Positions 1 to 5,943 of a stretch of 23,268 nucleotides of DNA are shown here, piece after piece. Source of the stretch: a virus; the IMG/VR virus record IMGVR_UViG_3300029268_000137, positions 1 to 23,268 of that record; one strand, 5' to 3'. Every line of letters begins with the position of its first letter. The stretch's first letter is position 1. The translations under genes and the position numbers were made by a program. The notes under the pieces are model-generated. The model was not told the DNA's origin. It was given only the letters and a program-made list of their open reading frames with translations, and did no database searches.

Positions 1-2
1 GT

Positions 3-221
3 GGTTATATTTATACTAAATTAACTCTTGATATTCGTGAATGGGTGTGTCCGGTTTGTGGTGAAAAACATGACCGTGATGTAAATGCAGCAAAAAATAT
101 AAAAAATTGGCCGATGGAATGTCGGTTGTTGAACGTGGAGGCCGGCTCTGTGGACGAACGTTTCATTTCGATGAAACCTAAGAAGCATCTTGTCTGTGAA
201 GCGTTAAAAAAGATGGGTTGA
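3..221 (+). CDS. tnpB: TnpB-like RNA-guided nuclease, C-terminal 72 residues (partial)
   Basis: An open frame enters from the window edge and ends at TGA (219-221). The translation contains [18 protein letters not shown], the C-terminal half of the TnpB zinc-finger (CPxCG) followed by the HDRDxNAAxNI motif that supplies the last RuvC acidic residue. This signature is diagnostic for TnpB/OrfB proteins of IS200/IS605/IS607 elements, which are omegaRNA-guided DNA nucleases. The tail after the RuvC III motif is about 40 residues and its codons (GGCCGGCTC, GTGGACGAACG) are GC-rich compared with phage genes. In this family the region doubles as non-coding RNA scaffold. The catalytic Asp and second zinc-finger half are intact here; the rest of the gene is not visible. 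Confidence 0.9.
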   Translation, partial: GYIYTKLTLDIREWVCPVCGEKHDRDVNAAKNIKNWPMECRLLNVEAGSVDERFISMKPKKHLVCEALKKMG

Positions 222-262
222 AAACCCAGAAACCACTACATCTTTAGTGTAGTGGTAATTCA
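110..262 (+). ncRNA. Probable omegaRNA (reRNA) 3' half overlapping the tnpB end
   Basis: Three hairpins can be read directly. The first is a perfect 7-bp stem closed by a UUCG tetraloop (160-166/171-177, GTTTCAT-TTCG-ATGAAAC) inside the tnpB coding end. The second is a 6-bp stem that includes the stop codon region (214-219/223-228). The third is a perfect 8-bp stem (233-240/248-255, CCACTACA/TGTAGTGG) at the element end. In characterised TnpB systems the guide RNA is processed from the transcript covering the tnpB 3' end and right end, with the guide lying just outside the element. By that rule the guide here would start near 263 in phage DNA. The 5' boundary given is approximate. Confidence 0.6.
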
Positions 263-270
263 TTGAACCA

Positions 271-888
271 TTATAAAAATTTTAAAAGATATTTAGAATA
301 ATAATTTCCATCCACAATTCCCTTAATAAATTGTAATTCATCATTAGATAACATTGGTGATTTTTTATCTTTTGTATTTATGGAATTATCATAAATGGAA
401 AAACAATTATCTTTATGTATTTTGATATTTTCAATAAAATCATTTGTTTTCAACCAGAAATTCGGAATATTTAATATCATTCTCAAAAAATGTATTAAAG
501 TTACAATAAACTGTCTATCATCAAAAATATTATTGTAATAAAAAAGTTTCTTCCTACCTTTAAAATTTTCAAAAAATTCTAAAAGTTGAACATATTTCTT
601 GTATTCTTTTTCAAAATTATCATATTTACAATCCATAGAATTCCAAATACATTCTTTATAATCCCTCAACAAGAAAACAATCCTATCACTCTTTTTAATT
701 TCATCTGGAATGATTTCGTGTCTTTTGATTATGATAGGTATAGTTGAAGTTAGTACAATAGGTGTATTATCGAATCTCTGACTTATGGCAAACTTTTCGT
801 GTCCCCAAGTAGGTTGACTAGTCAAATATTCTAGAATGTATCTGACCCAAGTATTACCACTTCTATTGTAAGATAGTAAATAATTCAT
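271..888 (-). CDS. Sulfotransferase-like protein
   Basis: A 205-residue protein with the layout of PAPS-dependent sulfotransferases. Near the N-terminus SYNRSGNTWVRYIL (residues 6-19) matches the 5'-phosphosulfate-binding loop (YPKSGTTWL in cytosolic enzymes). IIIKRHEIIPDEIKKSDRIV (52-71) matches the segment around the catalytic His (H57). VFLLRDYKECIWNSM (71-85) matches the 3'-phosphate-binding RNPKD...S block, with R75 and S84. The protein is somewhat shorter than typical family members (250-300 residues), so the C-terminal acceptor part may be reduced. No signal peptide or membrane segment is evident, so it should act in the cytoplasm. The acceptor is unknown; a phage glycan, host surface precursor or small molecule are all possible. 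It lies 26 nt downstream of the preceding minus-strand frame and its stop abuts the IS element end. Confidence 0.7.
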   Translation of the reverse strand: MNYLLSYNRSGNTWVRYILEYLTSQPTWGHEKFAISQRFDNTPIVLTSTIPIIIKRHEIIPDEIKKSDRIVFLLRDYKECIWNSMDCKYDNFEKEYKKYVQLLEFFENFKGRKKLFYYNNIFDDRQFIVTLIHFLRMILNIPNFWLKTNDFIENIKIHKDNCFSIYDNSINTKDKKSPMLSNDELQFIKGIVDGNYYSKYLLKFL

Positions 889-914
889 TATAGTTCGTTC
901 ATCAACATTAATAT

Positions 915-1148
915 TTACATTTTATACCAAATAATATTCCAAATAATATTCCACCCCTTTACAAATTTCAAAAATTTATTAAGTTTTTTAATAGTTACAT
1001 ATTTTATTGGTGCTCTTTCATTAAAATAATCATCCTTGGCATATCTTGGTTCTGAATAATCTCCAAATGTTTTCAAAACCCAATCTATATATGCCTTTTT
1101 TCTATTTTTTGAATTGAGAATTTCATCCGGTTTCTTCCCAAGGATCAA
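915..1148 (-). CDS. C-terminal continuation (other frame) of the unknown protein at 1123-1530
   Basis: A 77-residue frame whose only possible start is a TTG inside the 3' end of the upstream gene; it has no internal ATG except the last residue. It overlaps that gene by 26 nt in the +1 frame. Removing one base of the GGG at 1137-1139 would fuse the two into a single 204-residue protein reading ...IIDPWKKPDEILNSK.... This looks more natural than either piece alone, so I treat this as the displaced C-terminal part and not an independent gene. The last residues WNIIWNIIWYKM come from a 12-bp tandem duplication (927-938 and 939-950). Function not recognised. Confidence 0.55.
   Translation of the reverse strand: MILGKKPDEILNSKNRKKAYIDWVLKTFGDYSEPRYAKDDYFNERAPIKYVTIKKLNKFLKFVKGWNIIWNIIWYKM
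927..950. repeat. 12-bp perfect tandem duplication
   Basis: CCAAATAATATT occurs twice back to back (927-938, 939-950). It lies in the last codons of the minus-strand frame ending at 915 and produces the duplicated tetrapeptide WNII. This is probably recent replication slippage. Confidence 0.85.
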
Positions 1149-1530
1149 TTATATCCCCGTTTAAAATTTCTGTTAATCTTTCGTATCTTATGGAATTTTG
1201 AGCCAATTCCGGATGCCATGCGAATCTATCTGTCAATATCCAAACTTTTTTATTTTTATCGTTTAAAATTTGAATACAAGTATCACTGCCCGTTCTAACA
1301 TTTGGTTTAATTTTTTTGTCTAAAATTTTATAAATTTTACCTTGTGTTAAGGTTGCCATTTTTTCAGTATTGAAATCTTGACTCCAAAAATCTAAAACTT
1401 TATCATTAAAACAAATTGAAAAGTCACCGGGACTTACACTATTGAAATGATAGGCCATGGTATCTTCATGTTTAATTTTTCGAAAATCAAATCCCGGTTT
1501 CCTTATTTGATCTATAATATTTTCTTCCAT
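1123..1530 (-). CDS. Unknown protein, apparently frame-broken at its 3' end
   Basis: A 135-residue frame starting at ATG 1530 and ending in TGA. I do not recognise the family. It is predicted soluble, with alternating charged and aromatic residues (TCIQILNDKNKKVWILTDRF near residues 84-103) and no signal or membrane segment. A Bacteroidetes-type promoter lies immediately upstream (TATATTTG at 1536-1543 with a T-tract at 1558-1567), so it is probably the first gene of a short transcript that continues into the sulfotransferase gene. The C-terminal residues WEETG are probably out of frame (see the 915-1148 entry); the intended product may be about 204 residues. Confidence 0.65.
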   Translation of the reverse strand: MEENIIDQIRKPGFDFRKIKHEDTMAYHFNSVSPGDFSICFNDKVLDFWSQDFNTEKMATLTQGKIYKILDKKIKPNVRTGSDTCIQILNDKNKKVWILTDRFAWHPELAQNSIRYERLTEILNGDIIDPWEETG

Positions 1531-1535
1531 GATTA

Positions 1536-1567
1536 CAAATATATAATTATTTTGTCGAAATAAAAAA
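1536..1567 (-). promoter_or_regulatory. Bacteroidetes-type promoter upstream of the gene at 1123-1530
   Basis: On the minus strand the order is TTTTTTATTT (1567-1558), 14 nt, then TATATTTG (1543-1536), which fits the Bacteroidetes -7 consensus TAnnTTTG. The ATG follows 5 nt later. The same T-tract plus TAnnTTTG arrangement precedes four other minus-strand starts in the window. The very short leader would make the transcript almost leaderless. Inferred from pattern only. Confidence 0.55.
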
Positions 1568-2623
1568 TTAACTTGATTTTATTTCCCATCCATTTGTATT
1601 GTTTATAATAAAATTCTTTTTTCTGTTGGTTGGTTCTATTTTACCTTTATCTAACCATTTTCTTATTATATTAACATTCAAATTATGTTCTTTACAAAAA
1701 GTTGGCAATTGTCCCTTCACTGTAAATTTTTCATTCTGTGGTGAAATAAGATAGAATGTTTTTGCATTAATATTATTTTCACCACAATTTCTTTGTTTTA
1801 AAATCATTCCTATTTTTTCACGTGTTTCAATTGATGCTTTTCCTTTTCTTTTTTTCGCAGATTCACTCATTTTTAATTTAACATATGTTGGAAAAAAATT
1901 TGGATCTATTGTTTTGTGGTATTTCAATGACCTTATTTCCCAACCAATTAAATTGATTCTGTTTTGAGAACTTTTTCTTAATGATTCTTTTATAATACCT
2001 TTGTTTATATACCATCGAAGTGTTGTAAATGGTAAATTATTTTCTTTACAAAAATTTTGTAAAACACCATATACTTCATTAATTTTACCAAACTGTGATA
2101 TAACAATATATGTTTTTTTTGATTTATTTATTAATTTTCTTTTTTGATGTTCTACTTTATATTTATGTTCTGGTGAATAATCTTCTTTTTTTAAACCTTT
2201 ATTCCATGTTGAAATTCCTGATCTTTGTCCCTTTTTATGTTTTGAAATTTTCTTTTTGGATTCTTCGGTATGACTTCTTCTAAACATACCATTTTTTTCT
2301 CCCAATTTAGAATATTTTAATCTAATTTCTTCTTTATTCGGATTATTAGTAAATAAATCACCACCATTACCACCTTTTCCTATATTATAACCAATTGTTA
2401 AATCAGTTGAATTTAAATATTGAATCCAATATTTTTCTTTTTCATTCAATTCTTCAATAGAAAATGCCGTATCAATTATTTCTTTTTTGAAATTTTCAAT
2501 TCCATATTTTTTAATAGAATGTTTAATTAATATACCGGAACCGAAATATTCAGGATAATCTTTTTTTATCTTACCAATATAAATTTTTTTGTTTATAAGA
2601 TTTGTTACTTTGTATATTTCCAT
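1568..2623 (-). CDS. GIY-YIG homing endonuclease with NUMOD modules
   Basis: A 351-residue free-standing homing endonuclease. The N-terminal GIY-YIG nuclease core is IYKVTNLINKKIYIGK (residues 3-18), SGILIKHSIKKYGIENF (29-45) and the Glu-bearing helix ELNEKEKYWI (58-67). A NUMOD3-like DNA-binding module follows (NGMFRRSHTEESKKKISKHK, 111-130). Then come two homologous helix-turn-helix-type modules of about 62 residues (171-232 and 289-350), each with the pattern F-CKE-NL---------W---G-I and ending NxxGWEI. Between them is a second NUMOD3-like stretch (SESAKKRKGKASIETREKIG, 253-272). The product is expected to nick or cut a specific site in related phages lacking the gene and to spread by recombination. 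It lies between the radical SAM gene and the 1530 gene with its own hairpin/TATA-like leader. Confidence 0.9.
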   Translation of the reverse strand: MEIYKVTNLINKKIYIGKIKKDYPEYFGSGILIKHSIKKYGIENFKKEIIDTAFSIEELNEKEKYWIQYLNSTDLTIGYNIGKGGNGGDLFTNNPNKEEIRLKYSKLGEKNGMFRRSHTEESKKKISKHKKGQRSGISTWNKGLKKEDYSPEHKYKVEHQKRKLINKSKKTYIVISQFGKINEVYGVLQNFCKENNLPFTTLRWYINKGIIKESLRKSSQNRINLIGWEIRSLKYHKTIDPNFFPTYVKLKMSESAKKRKGKASIETREKIGMILKQRNCGENNINAKTFYLISPQNEKFTVKGQLPTFCKEHNLNVNIIRKWLDKGKIEPTNRKKNFIINNTNGWEIKSS

Positions 2624-2626
2624 AAT

Positions 2627-2673
2627 AAAAATGACCTTTTTATTCTATATATTAAAATAAAAAGGTCATTTTT
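2627..2673 (-). terminator. 16-bp perfect stem between the radical SAM and endonuclease genes
   Basis: Arms 2627-2642 and 2658-2673 are perfectly complementary over 16 bp (AAAAATGACCTTTTTA and its reverse complement) around a 15-nt loop. T-runs fall at both ends, so it can act as a terminator in either direction. For the minus strand it terminates the radical SAM gene (stop at 2690) and sits immediately before the endonuclease ATG (2623). The arm nearest the ATG contains AAAAGG, the only purine-rich ribosome-binding candidate, so folding could also repress endonuclease translation on read-through transcripts. The loop contains TTAATATATA (2655-2646), a motif also seen before two structural genes, which could start a shorter transcript free of the hairpin. 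Confidence 0.75.
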
Positions 2674-2689
2674 GTAAAAACTACAAACA

Positions 2690-3676
2690 TTAATGAAGTT
2701 CTCTAAATTTGTTGGAATAAGAAATACAAGCATCAAGGCAGTTTTTTTTACAAATTGGATCTTCGTAAGTATTATGATTATCAAACCATTTCGATCTTTC
2801 CTTTCGCATATTTTCAGAAACCTCACCAATTGGTTCACCACCCTCACGCATATAAATGACACATGGAAAATGTAGTGAACCGGCTATGACACTATCATCC
2901 AGAACTAACGCACACCTATTATAATCGGTTTCTACCATTCCCCTTACATTAATACCGTTTTTAAAATGATTTACTCTGTATTTAAGGATAGGGTATTTAT
3001 TCATCAAATTTTCAGGAACCATACCAAGTGCTTCAATAGGCTGATCCCATTGTGAAGAGGAGATTATTCTTATATCAGATACACCCAATGAATCAGCTAA
3101 TTTAATGGTATCAATAGTTTTCTGAACGTTTTCTGGTGTCAAAACAACACCAACGGTAACATAAGTGAGTTTCGAAATATATCTGATGTTTTCAACAACC
3201 TTTTCAAATGATCCGACAACACCACCCGACATTTTATCACCATCATCAGCACAACAAGCATCTAATGATATTGAAAAATCATTAACACCGGATTCAACCA
3301 ATTTGAAATAAAGTTCAGGTTTATTTGAACCATTAGTAGAAAGGGCGATTCTTTTAATACCCTTTGATTTTGAGTATTTAACGATTTCAATAATATTTGG
3401 ATGTAACGTAGGTTCACCTCCGGAAAATCTAATATTTTCCAATGGAAAAGGAACACACCATAAATCAATGTTCCTTTTGATTTCTTCCAGAGAAAGCATT
3501 TTCAGTTTACGGTCACCATAGATCCAATCTTTCAGACCACGACAATAGGGACATTTAAAATTGCAATATTCTGTTATAATCATTTCGCATCTTTTCATTT
3601 GTGAAATTGCAGAAGCTGATCCGGCACGATCATCGGAAAGTGAATAGAAACCAATATTTTTTAAATCTTCTGACAT
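2690..3676 (-). CDS. Radical SAM enzyme with C-terminal cysteine cluster (SPASM/Twitch-like)
   Basis: A 328-residue protein. The CxxxCxxC motif that binds the catalytic [4Fe-4S] cluster is at residues 38-45 (CNFKCPYC). The SAM-binding motif FSGGEPTLHP is at 84-93, followed by the typical STNGSN and SISLDA strands of the MoaA/PqqE-like fold. The last third has further cysteines (one in NRCALVLDD, one in HFPCVIY, then C309, C313, C317), which could hold an auxiliary Fe-S cluster as in SPASM or Twitch enzymes. Such enzymes modify peptides, nucleosides or cofactors by radical chemistry; the substrate here is not known. The gene is preceded at 12 nt by a 38-codon frame with a CxxC (3689-3805), so the two are probably co-transcribed. 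The 16-bp stem downstream ends the unit. Confidence 0.85.
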   Translation of the reverse strand: MSEDLKNIGFYSLSDDRAGSASAISQMKRCEMIITEYCNFKCPYCRGLKDWIYGDRKLKMLSLEEIKRNIDLWCVPFPLENIRFSGGEPTLHPNIIEIVKYSKSKGIKRIALSTNGSNKPELYFKLVESGVNDFSISLDACCADDGDKMSGGVVGSFEKVVENIRYISKLTYVTVGVVLTPENVQKTIDTIKLADSLGVSDIRIISSSQWDQPIEALGMVPENLMNKYPILKYRVNHFKNGINVRGMVETDYNRCALVLDDSVIAGSLHFPCVIYMREGGEPIGEVSENMRKERSKWFDNHNTYEDPICKKNCLDACISYSNKFRELH

Positions 3677-3688
3677 AGTGTTGAATAT

Positions 3689-3805
3689 TTATTCTAATTC
3701 TAATTTACATTTTGAACAAAGCCTACCACTGTTGTTTGAATTATATAACACAGATGAATAACTTCCCCATTTTGCTTCCCAATTTCCATCGGAAAGTTTC
3801 GTCAT
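3689..3805 (-). CDS. Small 38-residue CxxC protein upstream of the radical SAM gene
   Basis: ATG at 3805 to TAA at 3689 gives 38 residues: an N-terminal part rich in Trp, Ser and Asn (LSDGNWEAKWGSYSS) and a C-terminus LCSKCKLELE. It is read in the same direction as the radical SAM gene and ends 12 nt before its ATG. No ribosome-binding site is visible, as is normal here. It may be a small zinc-knuckle protein, a partner of the enzyme, or, speculatively, its peptide substrate. A 17-codon frame (MTSDKNTIK...) ends at the ATG of this gene with an ATGA overlap and may be a leader or noise. Confidence 0.5.
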   Translation of the reverse strand: MTKLSDGNWEAKWGSYSSVLYNSNNSGRLCSKCKLELE

Positions 3806-3912
3806 AATATAACGCTTACGTTAATCAGCTTAATTGTATTTTTATCTGATGTCATAACTAGTTGTTTTTAATTATGATGTAAATTTAATACATTTAAATG
3901 AATAATTCAAAT

Positions 3913-3981
3913 TTATTTTACGTTTTGTGTGTTATACCATTTAATAAATTCAACTACTGAACCATACTGCTTTGATTTTTG
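3913..3981 (-). other. Displaced C-terminal reading frame of the gene at 3950-4198
   Basis: A 22-codon frame without ATG, in the +1 frame relative to the 82-residue gene, encodes SKQYGSVVEFIKWYNTQNVK before TAA at 3913. Removing one A from the A5 run (minus strand; plus 3976-3980) would join it to the upstream frame, giving a 94-residue protein ending LTKSKQYGSVVEF.... The continuation has helix-like, protein-like composition, whereas the in-frame ending KAVWFSS does not add much. Confidence 0.45.
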
Positions 3982-4198
3982 TTAAAATTTTACCATCTAT
4001 TACATCTCCGGCCAAATGAAAAGCAATAAATTTTTCACCCGTTATTGGTATTAGATATGTCTTAATAGTACAACCTTTTTTTCCAATAATAAATTCATCA
4101 ATAAAAACTGATTCATCTGATATATTGTAACAGATAAGATTATTAAACATGTTTATAAGTGAACATAGATACTCCTCACTTGTTCTAGGAATCAACAT
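3950..4198 (-). CDS. Small unknown protein, probably frame-broken near its C-terminus
   Basis: 82 residues from ATG 4198, ending in TGA. Not recognised. Alternating hydrophobic strands (KGCTIKTYLIPITGEKFIAF, residues 41-60) suggest a small beta-rich soluble domain; there is no signal peptide. It follows the 44-residue gene by 18 nt and belongs to the same minus-strand string. The final seven residues may be out of frame because of an apparent one-base excess in an A-run (see the entry at 3913-3981). Confidence 0.6.
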   Translation of the reverse strand: MLIPRTSEEYLCSLINMFNNLICYNISDESVFIDEFIIGKKGCTIKTYLIPITGEKFIAFHLAGDVIDGKILTKIKAVWFSS

Positions 4199-4216
4199 AA
4201 TTTTAATTTTAATAAC

Positions 4217-4351
4217 TTATTCAGGTAAATTACAAAAATCAATACGATTCGAATCGTCAACAAAAGTCTTTTCCGACTTTTCAAAATTTGCATTTGGTTT
4301 AATTAAACTTGAAGAATCAAACCCAAATCCGGTTAAAAATATTTCGTCCAT
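4217..4351 (-). CDS. Small acidic unknown protein (44 residues)
   Basis: ATG 4351 to TAA 4217. The product begins MDEIFLTGFGFDSSSLIKPN and is acidic with a single Cys near the end (DFCNLPE). It sits in line between the minus-strand genes starting at 4609 and 4198, with gaps of 30 and 18 nt, which is the main support for it being real. No function recognised. Confidence 0.5.
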   Translation of the reverse strand: MDEIFLTGFGFDSSSLIKPNANFEKSEKTFVDDSNRIDFCNLPE

Positions 4352-4381
4352 TTTTATTATGTTTAAATTTTAAAATAGTTG

Positions 4382-4609
4382 TTAATCAATATTAGAATCA
4401 CGTTCTTCTCTTTGAAAAAAATCACCACACAATTCCTGAAACTTTTCAATATCTTTCAAATCCCACCCTTTATTTTTCAATTCTTCAACAAACAATCTTA
4501 ATTTAACATCTTCTGGTGTTAAATTGAAACTTAAACCATCTATTTCGACAGTAACATAACCGTACTTTGTAGATTTTTTCAATTCTGATTCACCCTGTAA
4601 AATTTTCAT
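4382..4609 (-). CDS. Unknown 75-residue protein
   Basis: ATG 4609, TAA at 4382. The N-terminal half forms predicted strands (YGYVTVEIDGLSFNLTPEDV) and the C-terminal half is a charged helix (KLRLFVEELKNKGWDLKDIEKFQEL) ending in an acidic tail. Soluble, no recognised family. It is the first gene after a Bacteroidetes-type promoter (TAATTTTG at 4642-4635), so it heads the minus-strand string that runs to the radical SAM gene. Confidence 0.65.
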   Translation of the reverse strand: MKILQGESELKKSTKYGYVTVEIDGLSFNLTPEDVKLRLFVEELKNKGWDLKDIEKFQELCGDFFQREERDSNID

Positions 4610-4634
4610 AAAGTTAGTTTTAAAATTTAGATTA

Positions 4635-4670
4635 CAAAATTACAATTTATTTTTGTTATAAAAAAATATT
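4635..4670 (-). promoter_or_regulatory. Bacteroidetes-type promoter for the 4609 gene string
   Basis: Minus strand: T-tract ATTTTTTTATA, a 14-nt spacer, then TAATTTTG (4642-4635), matching TAnnTTTG. The ATG at 4609 lies about 25 nt downstream of the element. Same architecture as at 1536, 5293, 6258 and 7224. Confidence 0.6.
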
Positions 4671-4671
4671 A

Positions 4672-4699
4672 TTAAAAATTATTTATTAAAAATTATTTA
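4672..4699. repeat. 14-bp perfect tandem duplication in the divergent intergenic region
   Basis: TTAAAAATTATTTA occurs twice back to back (4672-4685, 4686-4699), followed by a partial third TTAA. It lies between the minus-strand promoter at 4635-4670 and the plus-strand gene at 4753. It could be a regulator-binding or DNA-bending site, or simple slippage in AT-rich DNA. Confidence 0.8.
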
Positions 4700-4752
4700 T
4701 TAACAATGTCAAACAAATTCTAAACAAGAGATGAAAATTAATATATAGAAAT

Positions 4753-5025
4753 ATGAAAACAATTAAAGAGTGTCTTACAGTATTAGCAGAAAAAAATATT
4801 GATATGAATATCAATAGAACAATATTTAATCTTAAAAATATAGATGATGACCAATTAGAATATAAATTATCAAATGGTATAAAAATTGATAATCACATGT
4901 TAAATTTATATTTTTACAGAAATATGGGTTTCAAATGTAATAATAATTTTTCCGATAAATATGGAAACTTACCCATATGTAACTATATAGAAAAGACTTT
5001 AAATCAGGCTTACAAATCGAAATAA
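4753..5025 (+). CDS. Unknown 90-residue protein, plus strand
   Basis: ATG 4753 to TAA. It begins MKTIKECLTVLAEKNIDMNI and is rich in Asn, Lys and Ile with two Cys (FKCNN, PICNY). Not recognised. It is the only plus-strand gene in the first 15 kb apart from the IS fragment, diverging from the 4609 gene and converging with the 5272 gene with one base between stop codons. TTAATATATA (4738-4747) lies just upstream, only 5 nt from the ATG. Kept as real because no minus-strand gene covers the region and the composition is protein-like. Confidence 0.6.
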   Translation: MKTIKECLTVLAEKNIDMNINRTIFNLKNIDDDQLEYKLSNGIKIDNHMLNLYFYRNMGFKCNNNFSDKYGNLPICNYIEKTLNQAYKSK

Positions 5026-5026
5026 T

Positions 5027-5272
5027 TTATTCGACCTTTTTGAATTCTTCTAAATGATCTTCAATAATCCAAACTGGAACTTTTGATTGTCTCAAAATTT
5101 CAGATATTTCAGTTTGAAGAGCACCAACTGTGAACGGATATACTGATGTTCTATCACCATTCGAATTATCTTCTGCCAATTTTTTCATTTTATCGACAAT
5201 TGATTTTGCCATTTTTTCAGATTGTTCTTTTGTCAATTTTTTATAAATGAAATTTTCTACTGATTTTTTCAT
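5027..5272 (-). CDS. Unknown 81-residue helical protein
   Basis: ATG 5272 to TAA 5027. The N-terminal half is Lys/Glu-rich and helical (KKLTKEQSEKMAKSIVDKMK); the second half includes GALQTEISEILRQSKVPVWI and an acidic end. Soluble, no recognised family. It has its own Bacteroidetes-type promoter (TAACTTTG at 5300-5293). Confidence 0.65.
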   Translation of the reverse strand: MKKSVENFIYKKLTKEQSEKMAKSIVDKMKKLAEDNSNGDRTSVYPFTVGALQTEISEILRQSKVPVWIIEDHLEEFKKVE

Positions 5273-5292
5273 AGTGATTTATTTTTAGAATA

Positions 5293-5324
5293 CAAAGTTA
5301 CAATTATTTGATGAAATAAAAAAA
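5293..5324 (-). promoter_or_regulatory. Bacteroidetes-type promoter for the gene at 5027-5272
   Basis: Minus strand: TTTTTTTATTT (5324-5314), a 13-nt spacer, then TAACTTTG (5300-5293), matching TAnnTTTG; ATG 20 nt downstream. One of the clearest of the five similar sites. Confidence 0.65.
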
Positions 5325-5327
5325 TTT

Positions 5328-5816
5328 TTAATCTTTGTAACTCCCATCCGGATAAATTTCATCAGTGAGTTTTTTTGAATCATATTTCGTTAAGGGACCA
5401 ATTCCTTCTTCGGTTATATTATCCCATTCACCTTCACTTATAAACGAACCCCAACAAAGTTTCAAATTACCATTGGGATAACAACCAGCATTCCTATTGT
5501 GTTTATTAGAACGTTCACCCAAAGTCATATAACCAAAATTACTATTATACATATAACCATATTTACGGAAAATGGAATAAACATTCCCACTTTTAGTATA
5601 TTCTTTTTTCAACATATCAACAAAAACATTCCAATCAATCGGTTGATATATCGAGTTTTCGTGTTGATATTTTTTGATTAGACTGTTATCTGTCCATTCA
5701 GGATTGTTTGTAATTATTTCAATTTTATTGGTATTGTACCAATCAAGGGTATTAATATATTTTGTGACAACATCAATCCATTCGTTGAAATCGGTATATT
5801 TATGGTCGTATTTCAT
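5328..5816 (-). CDS. Unknown 162-residue protein
   Basis: ATG 5816 to TAA 5328. Rich in Tyr, Trp and Asn, with no signal peptide or membrane segment. The C-terminal third reads like a small globular domain (AGCYPNGNLKLCWGSFISEG; ends DEIYPDGSYKD). Not recognised. The frame that continues the upstream gene (5800-5943) overlaps its start by 17 nt, as expected of translationally coupled neighbours. Confidence 0.7.
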   Translation of the reverse strand: MKYDHKYTDFNEWIDVVTKYINTLDWYNTNKIEIITNNPEWTDNSLIKKYQHENSIYQPIDWNVFVDMLKKEYTKSGNVYSIFRKYGYMYNSNFGYMTLGERSNKHNRNAGCYPNGNLKLCWGSFISEGEWDNITEEGIGPLTKYDSKKLTDEIYPDGSYKD

Positions 5817-5943
5817 TTAAAAATTTATCAACAACACCCTTTGGTGTTTGAGAATAATAATCTTTTATTTCTTGATCAGATGGATCGGTTATTATTTGTA
5901 AATGACTGTGTATTTTCAGTAATTCTTTTATATTCTTCCACAA
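5800..5943 (-). other. Displaced C-terminal reading frame of the gene at 5876-6220
   Basis: A 47-codon frame with no ATG (a TTG at 5943 is the only possible start), in the +1 frame relative to the 114-residue gene. It encodes KNIKELLKIHSHLQIITDPS... and ends GVVDKFLNEIRP. This is clearly more protein-like than the in-frame tail of the upstream gene (TENTQSFTNNNRSI). Removing one A of the AAAA in TATAAAAGA (minus strand) would join them as ...EEYKELLKIHSHLQ..., about 139 residues. Its stop (5800-5802) lies just inside the next gene, which is normal spacing for a real C-terminus. Confidence 0.55.

Larger units (their letters stand above)
1..262 (+). mobile_element. Right end of an IS200/IS605-family (TnpB-carrying) element
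   Basis: The segment carries the last part of a TnpB gene followed by a perfect 8-bp hairpin and the sequence TAATTCA, the usual layout of an IS200/IS605 right end. Base composition is visibly richer in G and C than the flanking phage DNA (for example around 115-160), which supports a foreign origin. The left end and any TnpA are outside the window. The exact right boundary is inferred: I place it at about 262, just after TTCA and 8 nt before the stop codon of the convergent sulfotransferase gene. The true cleavage point could be a few bases away. Confidence 0.75.

Noticed and set aside
2605-2862. 85-codon minus-strand frame and 60-codon plus-strand frame over the radical SAM 3' end
   Set aside because: Both are shadows of the radical SAM gene, whose motifs and length are clear.
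3806-3858. 17-codon frame ending at the start of the 38-residue gene
   Set aside because: Too short to support; the ATGA overlap is suggestive only, so it is mentioned but not listed as a gene.
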